NCBI RefSeq assembly: GCF_900130005.1
Contig: NZ_FQXP01000010.1
Coordinates: forward strand, 1-64,000
DNA length: 64,000 bases
Source: Clostridium collagenovorans DSM 3089
GTDB lineage: Bacteria > Bacillota > Clostridia > Clostridiales > Clostridiaceae
Direction: 5' to 3'
Shown: in pieces, positions 34,705 through 46,067 of the stretch
How positions within the stretch are numbered: the first letter of the stretch is position 1
Layout: each line of letters opens with the position of its first letter
Made by a program: the position numbers and the translations under genes
The notes under the pieces: generated by a model
Told to the model about the DNA's origin: nothing
Databases searched by the model: none
What the model saw: only the letters and a program-made list of their open reading frames with translations

Positions 34705-37700
34705 ATGTATTTCTATGCATATTTGTTTATAGCTGTAGCAGTAATTCTATTAATTATGGCTCTTATTAATAGATTTATGAACAATGAGAAAACAGATTAC
34801 TTATTTGAAGACATTATATTTGAAGAAGTAAATATTGACGGAATAGAAAAGCATGCTGAGAATATTTCAATAGGTAAAGATAAAGAGAGTGTAAGCAATT
34901 GTAGAAAACAATTAATCACTAATTTGGATAAGAGCTTTGAAGTTATAACAAATGCACATAGCTTTTTTGAAAATAAGACTAATAAAAGAGAAGTTATTAT
35001 AGCAGCTGAATGGTTATTAGATAATTATTATCTTATACAAAAGGAGTATAAAGATATTAAGTACAATATGCCCAAAGCTTATTATAAAACCCTTCCAGTA
35101 ATAAATGATGGAAAAATGAAGGGGTATCCTAGGGTATATAATATAGCCTTAGAGATGGTTATGCACACTGATAGTAATGTAGATGGTGATATAATCAATA
35201 AATTTATTTCAGCTTACCAAAATAATAAGATTTTAAGTAGTGGTGAGTTATGGGCGTTGCCATTAATGATTAAAATGGCCTTAATTCAAAACTTAAGTAA
35301 CATATGTGAAAAGATGCTACTTATACAAAAGCAAAGAGATAAGGGTGAAAAGATAGCAGAGAGAATAATTAATGCTATAAATGAAAACAAACTTCAAGAA
35401 GAATTAAAAAAAATAAAAGAATTAAATATAGATTATAAAAGTTATTTTACTGAAAGACTTTTTAAAGTGTTAAAAAATAATGGAATAGAGAATGTAGAAG
35501 TTCATGATTTTATAAATGAAGCCTTAGAAAGTAATGATAAAAATCTTGATGAAATGATTAAAGAGGAACATAAATCAGAATCCCTAATTCAAATATCTAT
35601 AGGAAATTCTATTAACTCTTTAAGAAGAGTAGAAGCCTTAAATTGGCGTAGTTGCTTTGAAAAGTTAAGTGCAGTAGAAGCAGTTTTAAGAAGAGATCCT
35701 AGAGGAATTTATGGAAAAATGGATTTTGAATCTAGGGATTATTATAGGCATAGTATTGAGAAGTTATCTAAAACTTTGAAATGTAGTGAAGAGTATTTAA
35801 CAGAAATGGCTTTAGAATTAGCAAAGAAAGCTAAGGATATAAAGTCAAAGGAATACTTGAAGCACATAGGATATTACATAATTGATGAAGGAAAAAAAGA
35901 TTTAATTGATGAGGTTAAAAATGAGAACAGTAAAATTAAATATACTATTCCTCTAATTGAAAGAAAACCCTTTGCTTTATATCTTCTTTTAATTTTAGGA
36001 GGTACAGCATTATCAATAGTTGCTTTTTTAAGTTTAAGTTATATAAACGATTATTATTTAAAACCATGGAAATATGTATTGGCTACAATTGTTTTACTTG
36101 TTCCATGTAGTGAAGTTATTATTTCTATATTGAATTGGAGTATAACTCATAGACTTCAACCTAGATTTGTACCTAAGATGGATTTTACTAAGGGCATAAG
36201 TAAAGAATCTTCAACTATAGTTGTAATTCCTACTTTAATTACTGATATATCAGGAATTATAGAGTTGGTAAAAAGACTAGAGATTTATTATCTTAGTAAT
36301 GATGATAAGAATTTAAGTTTTGCTATTTTAGGAGATTTAATAGATAGCGAAAGTAAAAATAATCAAAATGACAGAGATTTAATTAATGCAACTTTAGATT
36401 TTATAGAAAAACTTAATAAGAAGTATTTCTTTAATGAAGAAAAGAAGTTTTATTTCCTTTGCAGAGAAAGAAAATATAACGAAAAAGAAGGTTACTATTT
36501 AGGTTGGGAAAGAAAAAGAGGTAAATTATTAGAGTTTAATAGATTACTTAGAAATCAAGGTAATACCACTTTTAATGTTATAAGTTCTGATATAGCTAAG
36601 TTAAAGGAAGCTAAATACATTATAACTTTAGATACAGATACAGAATTACCTAGAGACTGTGGTAAGAAACTAGTTGGGGCAATGTCTCATATATTAAATA
36701 CCCCTCATAAGTCACCTAAGACTAATAAAATAGTTAGAGGATATGGACTTATGCAACCAAGAATAGGTATTAATATTTTAAGTTCTAACAAAACTCATTT
36801 TTCAAAGATATTTTCAGGGGAAACAGGTATAGATACATATACAACTGCTGTTTCTGATGTTTATCAAGATTTATTTGGAGAAGGTATTTTTACTGGTAAG
36901 GGTATATATGATATTGATACATTCCAAGATATGTTAGATTATAATATTCCTGAAAATACAGTGCTAAGTCACGATTTACTAGAGGGCTCATATGTTAGAT
37001 GTGCCTTAGTTAGTGATGTAGAACTTATAGATGATTACCCAGCTTATTACAGTTCAAGTTGCAAGAGATTACATAGATGGGTAAGGGGAGATTGGCAACT
37101 GCTACCCTGGTTATTTAAAAAGAGCCCTATTAATGGTTTATCTAAATTTAAAATTTTAGATAATTTAAGAAGAAGTTTATTGTCAATAAGCATAATAGCT
37201 TTAGTTGTATTAGGCACTTTAGAAATACTACCAGATGGAACAGACAAATGGTTCTTAGCAGCAATTCTTGCTGTTGCAGCACCTATTGTTTTTGATGTAT
37301 CTGAGGTGGCTGTAACTCCGATAAAGGGAATTAGTTTATCAGGAAAGGTAAAAAGTCAAAGGATATTATGGCAACAAGTATTTTTGATATTTGCCTTTAT
37401 ACCTTATAATGCATATTTGATGCTTACAGCTATACTTAAAACTTTATATAGACTTATTATAACGAGACGAAATATGTTAGAATGGCAGACATCTGCTCAT
37501 GTTGAGAGATCTGTTGGTAGAGGATTATTTGATTTTATTATTCAAATGGCACCGGGAAGTATAATAGCTGCTATAATCGGAGTACTAGCATTTAACAGGT
37601 CTGTATATACTGGAATTTTTATGTTACCAACAGTGGCTGTTTGGTTTATAAGCCCAGTTATTGCTTACATAATAAGTAAGGAAATATATGTTCCTAAAAT

Positions 37701-40700
37701 GAAGGTAAAGGAAGAAAAACAAGTTGTTTTAAGAAGAGTAGCTAGAGAAACCTGGGGTTACTTTAGAGACTTTGTAAATGAAAAAAATAATTGGTTAGGA
37801 CCTGATAACTATCAAGAAGATCCATTAAAAGGGGTTGCGCATAGAACCTCCCCTACTAATATGGGTATGGCACTAACTTCTAATGTTGTTGCAAAGGATT
37901 TAGGTTACATAAGTTTTCTTCAGTTGATTAGCAGAGTAAAAAATACTATGGATTCTATGGAAAGTTTAGAAAAGTTCCATGGGCATTTTTACAACTGGTA
38001 TGATACTTTAAACAAAATGCCTTTATATCCTAGATTTGTTTCTACAGTTGATAGTGGTAACTTAGTAGGGTATTTATGGCTTATGGAAAGAAGTATAAAA
38101 GAATACATGGAAGATCCTATAATAGATTGCAATTTAATGAAAGGATTAAAGGATACTTTAAATTTAGCTATTACAGAAATAAAAGCAATAGAAGATGAAA
38201 ATCCTTATAAAATACAGTTGAATCTTGAGGAATTAAAGGATATTAACTTAGCAAAATGGGTTGATATTTTAAATGAAATTTTAAGAGAGAATAATGAAAT
38301 TGATTTAAATAATGAAGAATTATTCTGGAATAGGACCTTGAGAGAAGATGTTATGGGATATTTAGATGAGATTAATGAATTATTTCCTTGGTTACCTTTA
38401 ATATTGGATAATCCTAAGATTAATAATAAATTGGAAGATATGATTTTAAAGATACCTTTCCATACAAAGGTAAGGGAATTAGCAAAAGAAATAGAAGGAT
38501 TATATAGGCATATAGAAAAGCATAAAAATACCTATAAGGAAGAATCCTGTATTGATTTACTTAAGGCTGTTGAATTAAGTAGTAAGAGAATAAGAGAGTT
38601 ATACTGTACAATTGAAAATTTACAAGAAAGTATAGATAAAATGGCTGAGGAAACTGATTTTTCTGTATTATATTCGAAGAGTAGAGAATTATTTTCTATA
38701 GGATATGATATGGAAGCTGATAAGTTGGTTGATAGTTATTATGATTTACTTGCATCTGAGTCAAGACAGGCAAGTTTTGTAGCTATTGCAAAGGGTGATG
38801 TGGAGCAAAGACACTGGTTTAAATTAGGAAGAGCTATGACTTATGTATCTGGTAATAAGAGTTTAGTTTCTTGGAGTGGTACTATGTTTGAGTATTTTAT
38901 GCCACTGTTAATAATGAAATCTTACCCAGAGACAATCTTAGATGAAACCCATTTAAATGTCATAGGCGCTCAGAAAAAATATTGTTTTCATAGAAAGGTA
39001 CCCTTTGGAATATCTGAATCAGCTTATTATAACTTTGATGTGGATAAAAACTATCAGTATAAGGCTTTCGGAGTTCCTGGTATTGGGCTTAAGAGAGGGT
39101 TAGTGGATGAACTTGTAGTATCACCATATTCAACTATGTTATCTCTACAAAAGGATTTTAAGGGATCTTATGATAATTTATTAAGGTTGATTAAAGAAGG
39201 CTTAGAAGGTAGATATGGTTTATACGAGGCAGTGGATTATACTAAATCTAGAATTAAGAAAACAAGCAAAAAAGAAGTTATAAAATGCTTTATGATTCAC
39301 CATGAGGGTATGAGTCTTATGGCATTAGATAATGTGCTTGAAAAAAATATATTACAAGAAAGATTCCATAGTATTCCTAGAGTAAAGGCAACAGAATTAT
39401 TATTACAAGAAAAAATGCCTCAAAAGGTGGTTTATGATAAAGAGCTAACTTTACTTAAAGAGGATATTGAGGAGTTTAAGACTCCAATTATACCTAGAAG
39501 ATTTAAAGCTAACATTACATCACAACCAGAAACTCAATTATTATCAAATGGAAGTTATTCCTTGATGATTTCTAATGGTGGAAGTGGTTGGGGTAAAAAA
39601 GATGATCTGCATTTATATAGATGGAGAGAAGACAAAACCCTTGATAATTATGGTATGTACATTTATATAAAGGATGTTGATGAAAATAATTATTTTAGTA
39701 ACACCTATGAACCAGTAAAAAAATTCAATGATACTTATGAAGTTAAATTTTCATTAGAAAAAGCTATCTTTAGAAAGCTAGAGGATGAATTATTAGTTAC
39801 TACGGAAATAACTGTATCTGGTGAAGAGGATTTAGAAATAAGAAGACTTTCATTATATAACAAAGGTAAGAAAGATAAAAACTTAGAAATAATGAGTTAT
39901 TGTGAAGTTGTATTAGATGGCTATGATGGAGACTTAGTTCATCCTGCCTTTGGTAATTTATTTATAACCACTGAGTATGTAGAAGAGCCTCAATGTATTT
40001 TAGCCACTAGAAGACCAAGAGCTAAGGGTAAGACTCAAAACTGGATGATGCAAAAGCTATCTGTTAAGGGTGATGAGTCTACAGAATTAGAATATGAAAC
40101 TAGTAGAGTGAATTTTATAGGAAGAAATAGAACTTTACAAAATCCTGTGGCTATGGAAAAATCACTAGATAATACTGAAGGAGTTGTTTTAGACCCTATA
40201 ATAAGTTTGAAAAAGAAAGTTACTGTAAAGCCAGGAGAAACTATAAAGATGAGCTTTATAACGGCTATCTCAGAAAGTAGAGATAAGGTACTTGAAATTG
40301 CTACTAAATATGATGAGTCCCACAATATAAACAGAGTATTTCAATCTGCTTATAATGAGGCATTATCAGAACTTAAGTATTTAGGCATAAAATTTCAACA
40401 AGCAAACCTTTATCAGTCTATGGCATCACGTATAATCTTTTTAAATAATCAAATGAGGGAAAGAAAAGATTATATAAAAAATATAAGCAAAGGGCAAAAT
40501 GCTTTATGGTCTTATGGAATATCTGGAGATTTGCCTATTGTTTTATTAATAGTGAGAGAAGAAAAACATATTGAAGATTTAAAACAAATTTTACTAGCTC
40601 ATGAATATTGGAGTAGTAAAGGTCTTAGAGTTGATTTAGTAGTTATAAATTTAGAGGGATCAAATTACTATGAGCCAGTTCAAGGCAACATAATGGATGC

Positions 40701-43338
40701 TATTTATATGAGTGCTTTAAGAGAAAAGCAAAACAAACCAGGTGGTGTATTTGTATATAACAAAGCATCTATGAATGAAGAGGATGTGGAGTTACTTAAA
40801 GCATTAGCTAAATTGGTCTTAGATCCTGACAAAGGCTCTGTATTAACTCAAGGAATAGAAGAAAAAAGTGAAGGTGAGGACTTTGAGTTTAGGGAAAAAA
40901 TAATTTCTAAAGTTACTTGTAAGGGTGAAGAAAATAATATAGAGATTCCGGAATTGAAATATTTTAATGGATATGGTGGTTATGACTTAAAAAATAATGA
41001 GTACGTAATAAATTTATATAATAATTTATCGACACCAGCTCCATGGATAAATATTATTTCTAATGGTGACTTTGGTTTTCATGTTTCAGAAAGTGGTGCT
41101 TCTTATACTTGGGCTAAAAATAGTAGAGAGTTTAAAATCACAACTTGGAACAATGACTGGGTAAGTGATACTCCTTCAGAAGTATTTTACATAAGAGATA
41201 ATGATAATTCAGAGGTGTTTACAATAACTAAGTCCCCTATTAATAATGGTGGTCAGTATGTTGTTAAACATGGATTTGGATACTCAATATTTGAGCATAA
41301 ACAAAATGATATTTATGGAAAGATGACTATGTTCTCTTCTATGAATAAAAATATTAAGTTCTGTAAGATTAACTTGAAAAATACTTGCGATAAAGAAAAA
41401 AATTTAACTTTGAGTTATTATGCACATATGGTTTTAGGGGTAGTTCCTCAACATGATGCAGCTCACATATATAGTGATGTAAGTGGAAAGAAAAAGTATA
41501 TTTATAGCAGAAATCCATATAGCATGCACTTTAATAAATACTATAGCTACTTAAAGCTTATAGGAATTGAAGGCGAAAGTTTCACTGGAGATAGAAGTGA
41601 GTTCATAGGAAGAGGAAAATCTTTAAGTAATCCTAGTGCATTAAGTAAAGAAAAATTATCTAATACCTTGGGTGCAGGAATTGATCCTTGTTTAGCTACT
41701 ATGGGTAATATAAAACTTAAACCTAATGAAGAAAAAGAATTAGTAGTTTTATTTGGGGTAGGTGAAGAACTTAAGGAAATAGATAAAGAAATAAGTGAAT
41801 ATAGTAGCATTGAAAAAGTAGATAATGAATTTAAAGAATCTAAGGATTATTTTAAAAAGTTACTTACTCATATAGAAATAAAAACTCCAGATGAGTCCAT
41901 GAATTTACTTGTTAATGGATGGTTAATGTATCAAACCTTAGTATGTAGAATATGGGCAAGAACGGGATTTTATCAATCTGGTGGGGCTTATGGATTTAGA
42001 GATCAGTTACAAGACTCTATGTCACTAACTTATTTAAATCCTACACTTACAAGAAATCAAATACTATATAGTGCATCAAGGCAATTTATAGAAGGTGATG
42101 TACAGCACTGGTGGCATCCTGGAGTAGATAGTGGAATAAGAACTAGATTTTCAGATGATTTATTATGGCTACCTTTTGTAACTATAGATTATATAAAAAA
42201 TACAGGAGATTATAGTATTTTAGATGAAGAGGTATCTTATCTTGAGGATGATCCTTTAAGAGAGGGTGAAGATGAAAGATATAATATCGCTAGAGTTTCA
42301 AAGCAAAAGGGTACTATATATGAACATTGCATAAAATCTATTGAGAGAGGACTTAACTTCGGAGAGCACAATATACCTTTAATGGGAAGTGGAGACTGGA
42401 ATGATGGTATGAGTACAGTTGGAAACAAAGGCAGAGGAGAAAGTGTGTGGTTAGGCTGGTTTATATATAGCATTTTAAATGATTTTAAAGAAGTATGTGA
42501 GTATAAAAAGGATAAAAAGAGAAAAAATTACTACTCCGAAATGCAAGAGTTCATAAGAGAAAATCTTGAGAAAAATGCATGGGATGGAAAATGGTATAGA
42601 AGAGCTTACTTTGATGATGGAACTCCACTAGGTTCTCATTTAAATGAAGAGTGTAAAATAGATTCATTATCTCAATCATGGTCCATAATATCTGGAGCAG
42701 GAGATAAGGAAAGAAGAGAAATAGCAATGGATTCCTTAGAAAAATATTTAGTTAAAAAAGATAAGGGATTAATAATGTTACTTACTCCACCATTTTACAA
42801 ATCTGATTTAGAGCCTGGTTACATAAAAGGTTACGTTCCAGGTGTTAGGGAAAATGGAGGCCAATACACTCATGCGGCTACATGGGTAATACTTGCATTA
42901 ACTAAACTTGGAAGAGGAGAAGAAGCGGTAGAATTATTTGACTTAATAAATCCTATAAATCACTCAAAAACTAAGGAACAGTGTGATATATATAAAACTG
43001 AACCTTACGTAATGTCAGCTGATGTATATGCAGAAGAACCTTATGTAGGAAGAGGTGGATGGAGCTGGTATACAGGAACTTCAGGATGGATGTATAGAGT
43101 TGCCATAGAGGGAATACTAGGATTAAAGCTTAAAGAAGGCAAAGGATTTACTATTGCTCCATGTATTCCAAAAGAGTGGGATGGATATGAAATTAAATAT
43201 ACTAAAGATAAAACCATATACAACATAAAAGTTAAGGTAACAGGACATAAAGAAATAAGAGTAAATGGTGAAGTACTAAAAGATAGCTTTATAAGATTTA
43301 GTAATGAAAAAGAAGTAAGAATAGATGTAACAATCTAA
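34705..43338 (+). CDS. Cyclic beta-1,2-glucan synthase-like protein (NdvB/GT84-GH94)
   Basis: A very large (2877-aa) membrane enzyme expected to build beta-1,2-glucan from UDP-glucose. Order: N-terminal membrane helix (1-22), a soluble region, two helices at about 420-490, and a GT domain with ITLDTDTELP and KRLHRWVRGDWQLLPW (~640-800). More membrane helices follow to about 1000, then a glycoamylase-like region (AHRTSPTNMGMAL...FYNWYDT, ~1055-1150). Two GH94-type beta-sandwich segments start near SNGSYSLMISNGGSGWG and SNGDFGFHVSESG. The C-terminal GH94 catalytic barrel has GFRDQLQDS, HWWHPG and the general-acid Asp in GSGDWNDGM. ATG 34705 is best placed 8 nt after AAGGGG; ATG 34699 and GTG 34696 are alternatives. 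Confidence 0.9.
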   Translation: MYFYAYLFIAVAVILLIMALINRFMNNEKTDYLFEDIIFEEVNIDGIEKHAENISIGKDKESVSNCRKQLITNLDKSFEVITNAHSFFENKTNKREVIIAAEWLLDNYYLIQKEYKDIKYNMPKAYYKTLPVINDGKMKGYPRVYNIALEMVMHTDSNVDGDIINKFISAYQNNKILSSGELWALPLMIKMALIQNLSNICEKMLLIQKQRDKGEKIAERIINAINENKLQEELKKIKELNIDYKSYFTERLFKVLKNNGIENVEVHDFINEALESNDKNLDEMIKEEHKSESLIQISIGNSINSLRRVEALNWRSCFEKLSAVEAVLRRDPRGIYGKMDFESRDYYRHSIEKLSKTLKCSEEYLTEMALELAKKAKDIKSKEYLKHIGYYIIDEGKKDLIDEVKNENSKIKYTIPLIERKPFALYLLLILGGTALSIVAFLSLSYINDYYLKPWKYVLATIVLLVPCSEVIISILNWSITHRLQPRFVPKMDFTKGISKESSTIVVIPTLITDISGIIELVKRLEIYYLSNDDKNLSFAILGDLIDSESKNNQNDRDLINATLDFIEKLNKKYFFNEEKKFYFLCRERKYNEKEGYYLGWERKRGKLLEFNRLLRNQGNTTFNVISSDIAKLKEAKYIITLDTDTELPRDCGKKLVGAMSHILNTPHKSPKTNKIVRGYGLMQPRIGINILSSNKTHFSKIFSGETGIDTYTTAVSDVYQDLFGEGIFTGKGIYDIDTFQDMLDYNIPENTVLSHDLLEGSYVRCALVSDVELIDDYPAYYSSSCKRLHRWVRGDWQLLPWLFKKSPINGLSKFKILDNLRRSLLSISIIALVVLGTLEILPDGTDKWFLAAILAVAAPIVFDVSEVAVTPIKGISLSGKVKSQRILWQQVFLIFAFIPYNAYLMLTAILKTLYRLIITRRNMLEWQTSAHVERSVGRGLFDFIIQMAPGSIIAAIIGVLAFNRSVYTGIFMLPTVAVWFISPVIAYIISKEIYVPKMKVKEEKQVVLRRVARETWGYFRDFVNEKNNWLGPDNYQEDPLKGVAHRTSPTNMGMALTSNVVAKDLGYISFLQLISRVKNTMDSMESLEKFHGHFYNWYDTLNKMPLYPRFVSTVDSGNLVGYLWLMERSIKEYMEDPIIDCNLMKGLKDTLNLAITEIKAIEDENPYKIQLNLEELKDINLAKWVDILNEILRENNEIDLNNEELFWNRTLREDVMGYLDEINELFPWLPLILDNPKINNKLEDMILKIPFHTKVRELAKEIEGLYRHIEKHKNTYKEESCIDLLKAVELSSKRIRELYCTIENLQESIDKMAEETDFSVLYSKSRELFSIGYDMEADKLVDSYYDLLASESRQASFVAIAKGDVEQRHWFKLGRAMTYVSGNKSLVSWSGTMFEYFMPLLIMKSYPETILDETHLNVIGAQKKYCFHRKVPFGISESAYYNFDVDKNYQYKAFGVPGIGLKRGLVDELVVSPYSTMLSLQKDFKGSYDNLLRLIKEGLEGRYGLYEAVDYTKSRIKKTSKKEVIKCFMIHHEGMSLMALDNVLEKNILQERFHSIPRVKATELLLQEKMPQKVVYDKELTLLKEDIEEFKTPIIPRRFKANITSQPETQLLSNGSYSLMISNGGSGWGKKDDLHLYRWREDKTLDNYGMYIYIKDVDENNYFSNTYEPVKKFNDTYEVKFSLEKAIFRKLEDELLVTTEITVSGEEDLEIRRLSLYNKGKKDKNLEIMSYCEVVLDGYDGDLVHPAFGNLFITTEYVEEPQCILATRRPRAKGKTQNWMMQKLSVKGDESTELEYETSRVNFIGRNRTLQNPVAMEKSLDNTEGVVLDPIISLKKKVTVKPGETIKMSFITAISESRDKVLEIATKYDESHNINRVFQSAYNEALSELKYLGIKFQQANLYQSMASRIIFLNNQMRERKDYIKNISKGQNALWSYGISGDLPIVLLIVREEKHIEDLKQILLAHEYWSSKGLRVDLVVINLEGSNYYEPVQGNIMDAIYMSALREKQNKPGGVFVYNKASMNEEDVELLKALAKLVLDPDKGSVLTQGIEEKSEGEDFEFREKIISKVTCKGEENNIEIPELKYFNGYGGYDLKNNEYVINLYNNLSTPAPWINIISNGDFGFHVSESGASYTWAKNSREFKITTWNNDWVSDTPSEVFYIRDNDNSEVFTITKSPINNGGQYVVKHGFGYSIFEHKQNDIYGKMTMFSSMNKNIKFCKINLKNTCDKEKNLTLSYYAHMVLGVVPQHDAAHIYSDVSGKKKYIYSRNPYSMHFNKYYSYLKLIGIEGESFTGDRSEFIGRGKSLSNPSALSKEKLSNTLGAGIDPCLATMGNIKLKPNEEKELVVLFGVGEELKEIDKEISEYSSIEKVDNEFKESKDYFKKLLTHIEIKTPDESMNLLVNGWLMYQTLVCRIWARTGFYQSGGAYGFRDQLQDSMSLTYLNPTLTRNQILYSASRQFIEGDVQHWWHPGVDSGIRTRFSDDLLWLPFVTIDYIKNTGDYSILDEEVSYLEDDPLREGEDERYNIARVSKQKGTIYEHCIKSIERGLNFGEHNIPLMGSGDWNDGMSTVGNKGRGESVWLGWFIYSILNDFKEVCEYKKDKKRKNYYSEMQEFIRENLEKNAWDGKWYRRAYFDDGTPLGSHLNEECKIDSLSQSWSIISGAGDKERREIAMDSLEKYLVKKDKGLIMLLTPPFYKSDLEPGYIKGYVPGVRENGGQYTHAATWVILALTKLGRGEEAVELFDLINPINHSKTKEQCDIYKTEPYVMSADVYAEEPYVGRGGWSWYTGTSGWMYRVAIEGILGLKLKEGKGFTIAPCIPKEWDGYEIKYTKDKTIYNIKVKVTGHKEIRVNGEVLKDSFIRFSNEKEVRIDVTI

Positions 43339-43981
43339 AAAAGTAAAGCTTTAGAAATTAAAAATGAATAAAGTTTTTTGAAATGAAAATACTAAGTGAC
43401 ATAAAGGATTTTAAATTTCAAAAACATATTTGGCTAGCTTAAGGGTAAATAAGGTGTCTTTATCAAGTATTCAATCTATAAAAATCATTATAATTATAAA
43501 AAAGTTATAAAGTTAACAAAAAAATTATAAGATTGTTTATATGAAAATAATGGATTGGTATCTTATATATTACTGTTTAGTTAGCCTTTTTTTGAGGAAA
43601 ATTAAAGAATGAAATAAAAAATACCAAAATTTATAAATAGAATTTTAAAATTAGAATAATTATTTTTAAAACAAATGAATTTAATTAAAATTCAAAATAC
43701 GATAAATATTGATTTTTTTCTACAAAATATGATATTATTTATTAGGATTTTAAATAAGTAAATGAATAATTAAATAATTGTAACGATAAAAAGAATATTA
43801 ATTATATTAACATGATAAAGTGTTGAAGTAAATATATTTAATAGAATTAAAAATAAGTCTTAAAATTTGAAAAATATAATTAATACAAAATAATACAAAA
43901 ATTAATGAGTTGATAAATATCTATTATACTTGTAATTGATATTTAACATAAATAAATTATTAACAACTAAGGAGGATAATC
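43339..43981. other. AT-rich gap without recognised genes
   Basis: About 640 bp between the glucan synthase and the OPT transporter. GGCTA (near 43434) could pair with TAGCC before a T-run at about 43583 as a weak terminator, but the loop is about 140 nt. No reading frame with a ribosome binding site was found. It probably contains the OPT promoter. Confidence 0.5.
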
Positions 43982-45943
43982 ATGGAGAGCAAGAAATTAT
44001 CACATACTGCTTATGGTGGGATAAAAGGCGAAGATTACATGCCATTTGTACCTACTAATGTAGCTATGCCAGAAGTAAGCATGGTATCTATAGGATTAGG
44101 TATATTATTTGCATGTGTATTTGCAGCTGCCAACGTATACTTAGGATTACAAGTTGGTATGACAATAGCGGCAGGTATTCCAGCGTCTATACTTGGAGCA
44201 GGATTATTAAAGAAAGTATTTAGAAGAAACAATATTTTAGAAGCAAATATGATTCAAGCTGTTGCAGCTATGGGTGAATCTATAGCCGGTGGTATTATTT
44301 ATACACTTCCTGCAATTATTATTTGGGGAATGCAGTTAAAACTTTCTACTATTGTAATATGTACTGCATTAGGTGGATTATTAGGACTAGTATTTGTTAT
44401 TCCATTTAGAAAATATTTAATAGTTGAACAACACGGTGAATTAATATTCCCAGAAGGTATGGCAGCATCAGAAGTACTTGTTACAGGTATGGAAGGTGGA
44501 AGCGGCCTAAAAACTGTTATAATGGGTATGGGTGGAGGAGCTGTATTTAAGTTCTTATCTGCTGGATTAGGAATCTGGGCAGAATCTCCACAATGGATTA
44601 TAAAACCTTTAGAATCAACAATCTTTGGTATTGATGCTATGGCATCACTTGCCGGTGTTGGTTTCATAGTTGGTTTAGAAGTTGCGATCTTTATGTTTGG
44701 TGGAGCATTAGTTGCATGGTTTGGACTAATTCCACTTATAAAATACATGGGTTCAGCTTTAACTGAGCCATTATTCCCAGCTACTAAATTAATAGCAGAC
44801 ATGGGAGCTAGAGAAATCTGGAGTAACTACATAAGATACATTGGTGCTGGTGCGGTTGCTGCAGGTGGATTTATTAGTTTAGGTAGATCATTACCGACAA
44901 TTATTAAATCATTCAGAACTGCTTTACAAGGTTTAGGTGGTTCTGCGGGTGAAGCTGCAGCAACAAAGAGAACTGAAGTTGATACTCCATTAACTTGGGT
45001 ATTAGCAGCTGCAGTATTTGTATTTGTAATTGCTTGGTTATTACCAGGATTAAAATTAGGTGTAGTTGGAGCATTATTAGCGGTATTATTCTCATTCTTC
45101 TTCGCAGTTGTTTCTGCAAGAATGGCAGGTATCATAGGTGTATCTAACAACCCAGTATCAGGTATGACAATAGCTGCCTTATTATTTATCACAGGTGTTT
45201 TAAAAATTATGGGAACTCCTACTGATAAAGGTATGATGACTGCTATCTTAGCTGGTGGTATAGCTTGTATAGCTATTTCAGTTGCAGGTGGTGTATCTCA
45301 AAGTTTAAAAACAACTTATATCATTGGTGGTACTCCAAAGAAAGTTGAGTGGGGTATGTATGCAGGATTAGTTGTAGCATCATTTGTTGCAGGTGGTGTA
45401 TTATTAATGTTAAATAATACATATGGAATAGGGACTGAAGCAATAGCAGCACCTCAAGCTACACTTATGTCAATGGTTGTTGAGGGTGTTATGACAGCTC
45501 AATTACCTTGGACACTAGTTATAGTTGGAGCTGTAATAGGAATATTCTGTGCTTTAGCTGGTCTTCCAATTTTACCAGTTGCTCTTGGATTATACTTACC
45601 AATCAACTTAAGTGCTGCAGTATTAACTGGTGCTTTAGTAAGAAGACTTGTAGATATGAAATTCAAGAAAAACGAAGAACAAGGAAAGATCCAAACAGAA
45701 AGAGGTATCTTACTTTCATCTGGTCTTGTTGCCGGGGATGCTTTAATGGGGATAGTAATTGCAATCTTAACTACTATAACTATTGGTGGTACATCTTTAG
45801 CTGAAAAAATAGCTATAGGACCAAAATTATTCCCAGCTATTTCTTCAAATGCTTGGATAGCTTTAGCAGCATTTGTAGCTTTAGCAGCAAGTATTTACTT
45901 CTTCTCAACTAAAGTTGAAGAAAAAGTAGAAGATAAAAAATAG
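43982..45943 (+). CDS. OPT family oligopeptide transporter
   Basis: Integral membrane protein of 653 aa with about 14-16 hydrophobic segments, matching the OPT family, which imports peptides or metal chelates with protons. Family features include the N-terminal PEVSMVSIGLGILFACVFAAANVYLGLQVG region, GMAASEVL and the central VSNNPVSGMTIAALL. ATG 43982 has AAGGAGG 7 nt upstream. The substrate cannot be deduced. The next gene encodes a PqqD-like protein, but two terminator-like hairpins lie between them. Confidence 0.92.
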   Translation: MESKKLSHTAYGGIKGEDYMPFVPTNVAMPEVSMVSIGLGILFACVFAAANVYLGLQVGMTIAAGIPASILGAGLLKKVFRRNNILEANMIQAVAAMGESIAGGIIYTLPAIIIWGMQLKLSTIVICTALGGLLGLVFVIPFRKYLIVEQHGELIFPEGMAASEVLVTGMEGGSGLKTVIMGMGGGAVFKFLSAGLGIWAESPQWIIKPLESTIFGIDAMASLAGVGFIVGLEVAIFMFGGALVAWFGLIPLIKYMGSALTEPLFPATKLIADMGAREIWSNYIRYIGAGAVAAGGFISLGRSLPTIIKSFRTALQGLGGSAGEAAATKRTEVDTPLTWVLAAAVFVFVIAWLLPGLKLGVVGALLAVLFSFFFAVVSARMAGIIGVSNNPVSGMTIAALLFITGVLKIMGTPTDKGMMTAILAGGIACIAISVAGGVSQSLKTTYIIGGTPKKVEWGMYAGLVVASFVAGGVLLMLNNTYGIGTEAIAAPQATLMSMVVEGVMTAQLPWTLVIVGAVIGIFCALAGLPILPVALGLYLPINLSAAVLTGALVRRLVDMKFKKNEEQGKIQTERGILLSSGLVAGDALMGIVIAILTTITIGGTSLAEKIAIGPKLFPAISSNAWIALAAFVALAASIYFFSTKVEEKVEDKK

Positions 45944-45951
45944 ATATTTTT

Positions 45952-45985
45952 AAAGAGGGTTTGAGTTTAACTTAGCCCTCTTTTG
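45952..45985 (+). terminator. Terminator after the OPT gene
   Basis: AAAGAGGG pairs with CCCTCTTT (45952-45959 with 45976-45983), followed by TTTG. Confidence 0.8.
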
Positions 45986-45999
45986 TAAATAATTTAAAG

Positions 46000-46047
46000 A
46001 TTAAGAATGGAGAATAGATTTAGTTCTATTCTTTATTCTTAATTTTT
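46000..46047 (+). terminator. Second hairpin with T-run before the PqqD-like gene
   Basis: A stem of 9 + 8 bp with one internal 2-nt mismatch (46000-46018 with 46025-46043), then TTTTT. It lies only 21 nt upstream of the next start codon and could act as an attenuator or mRNA leader structure. Confidence 0.75.
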
Positions 46048-46067
46048 AATAGAATGAGGTGTAGAAT

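Noticed and set aside
44299..44802. 167-codon frame on the minus strand inside the OPT gene
   Set aside because: An antisense shadow of a well-supported membrane protein with no start signals.
45508..45804. 98-codon frame inside the OPT gene (plus strand)
   Set aside because: An out-of-frame shadow rich in Cys and Trp with no ribosome binding site.
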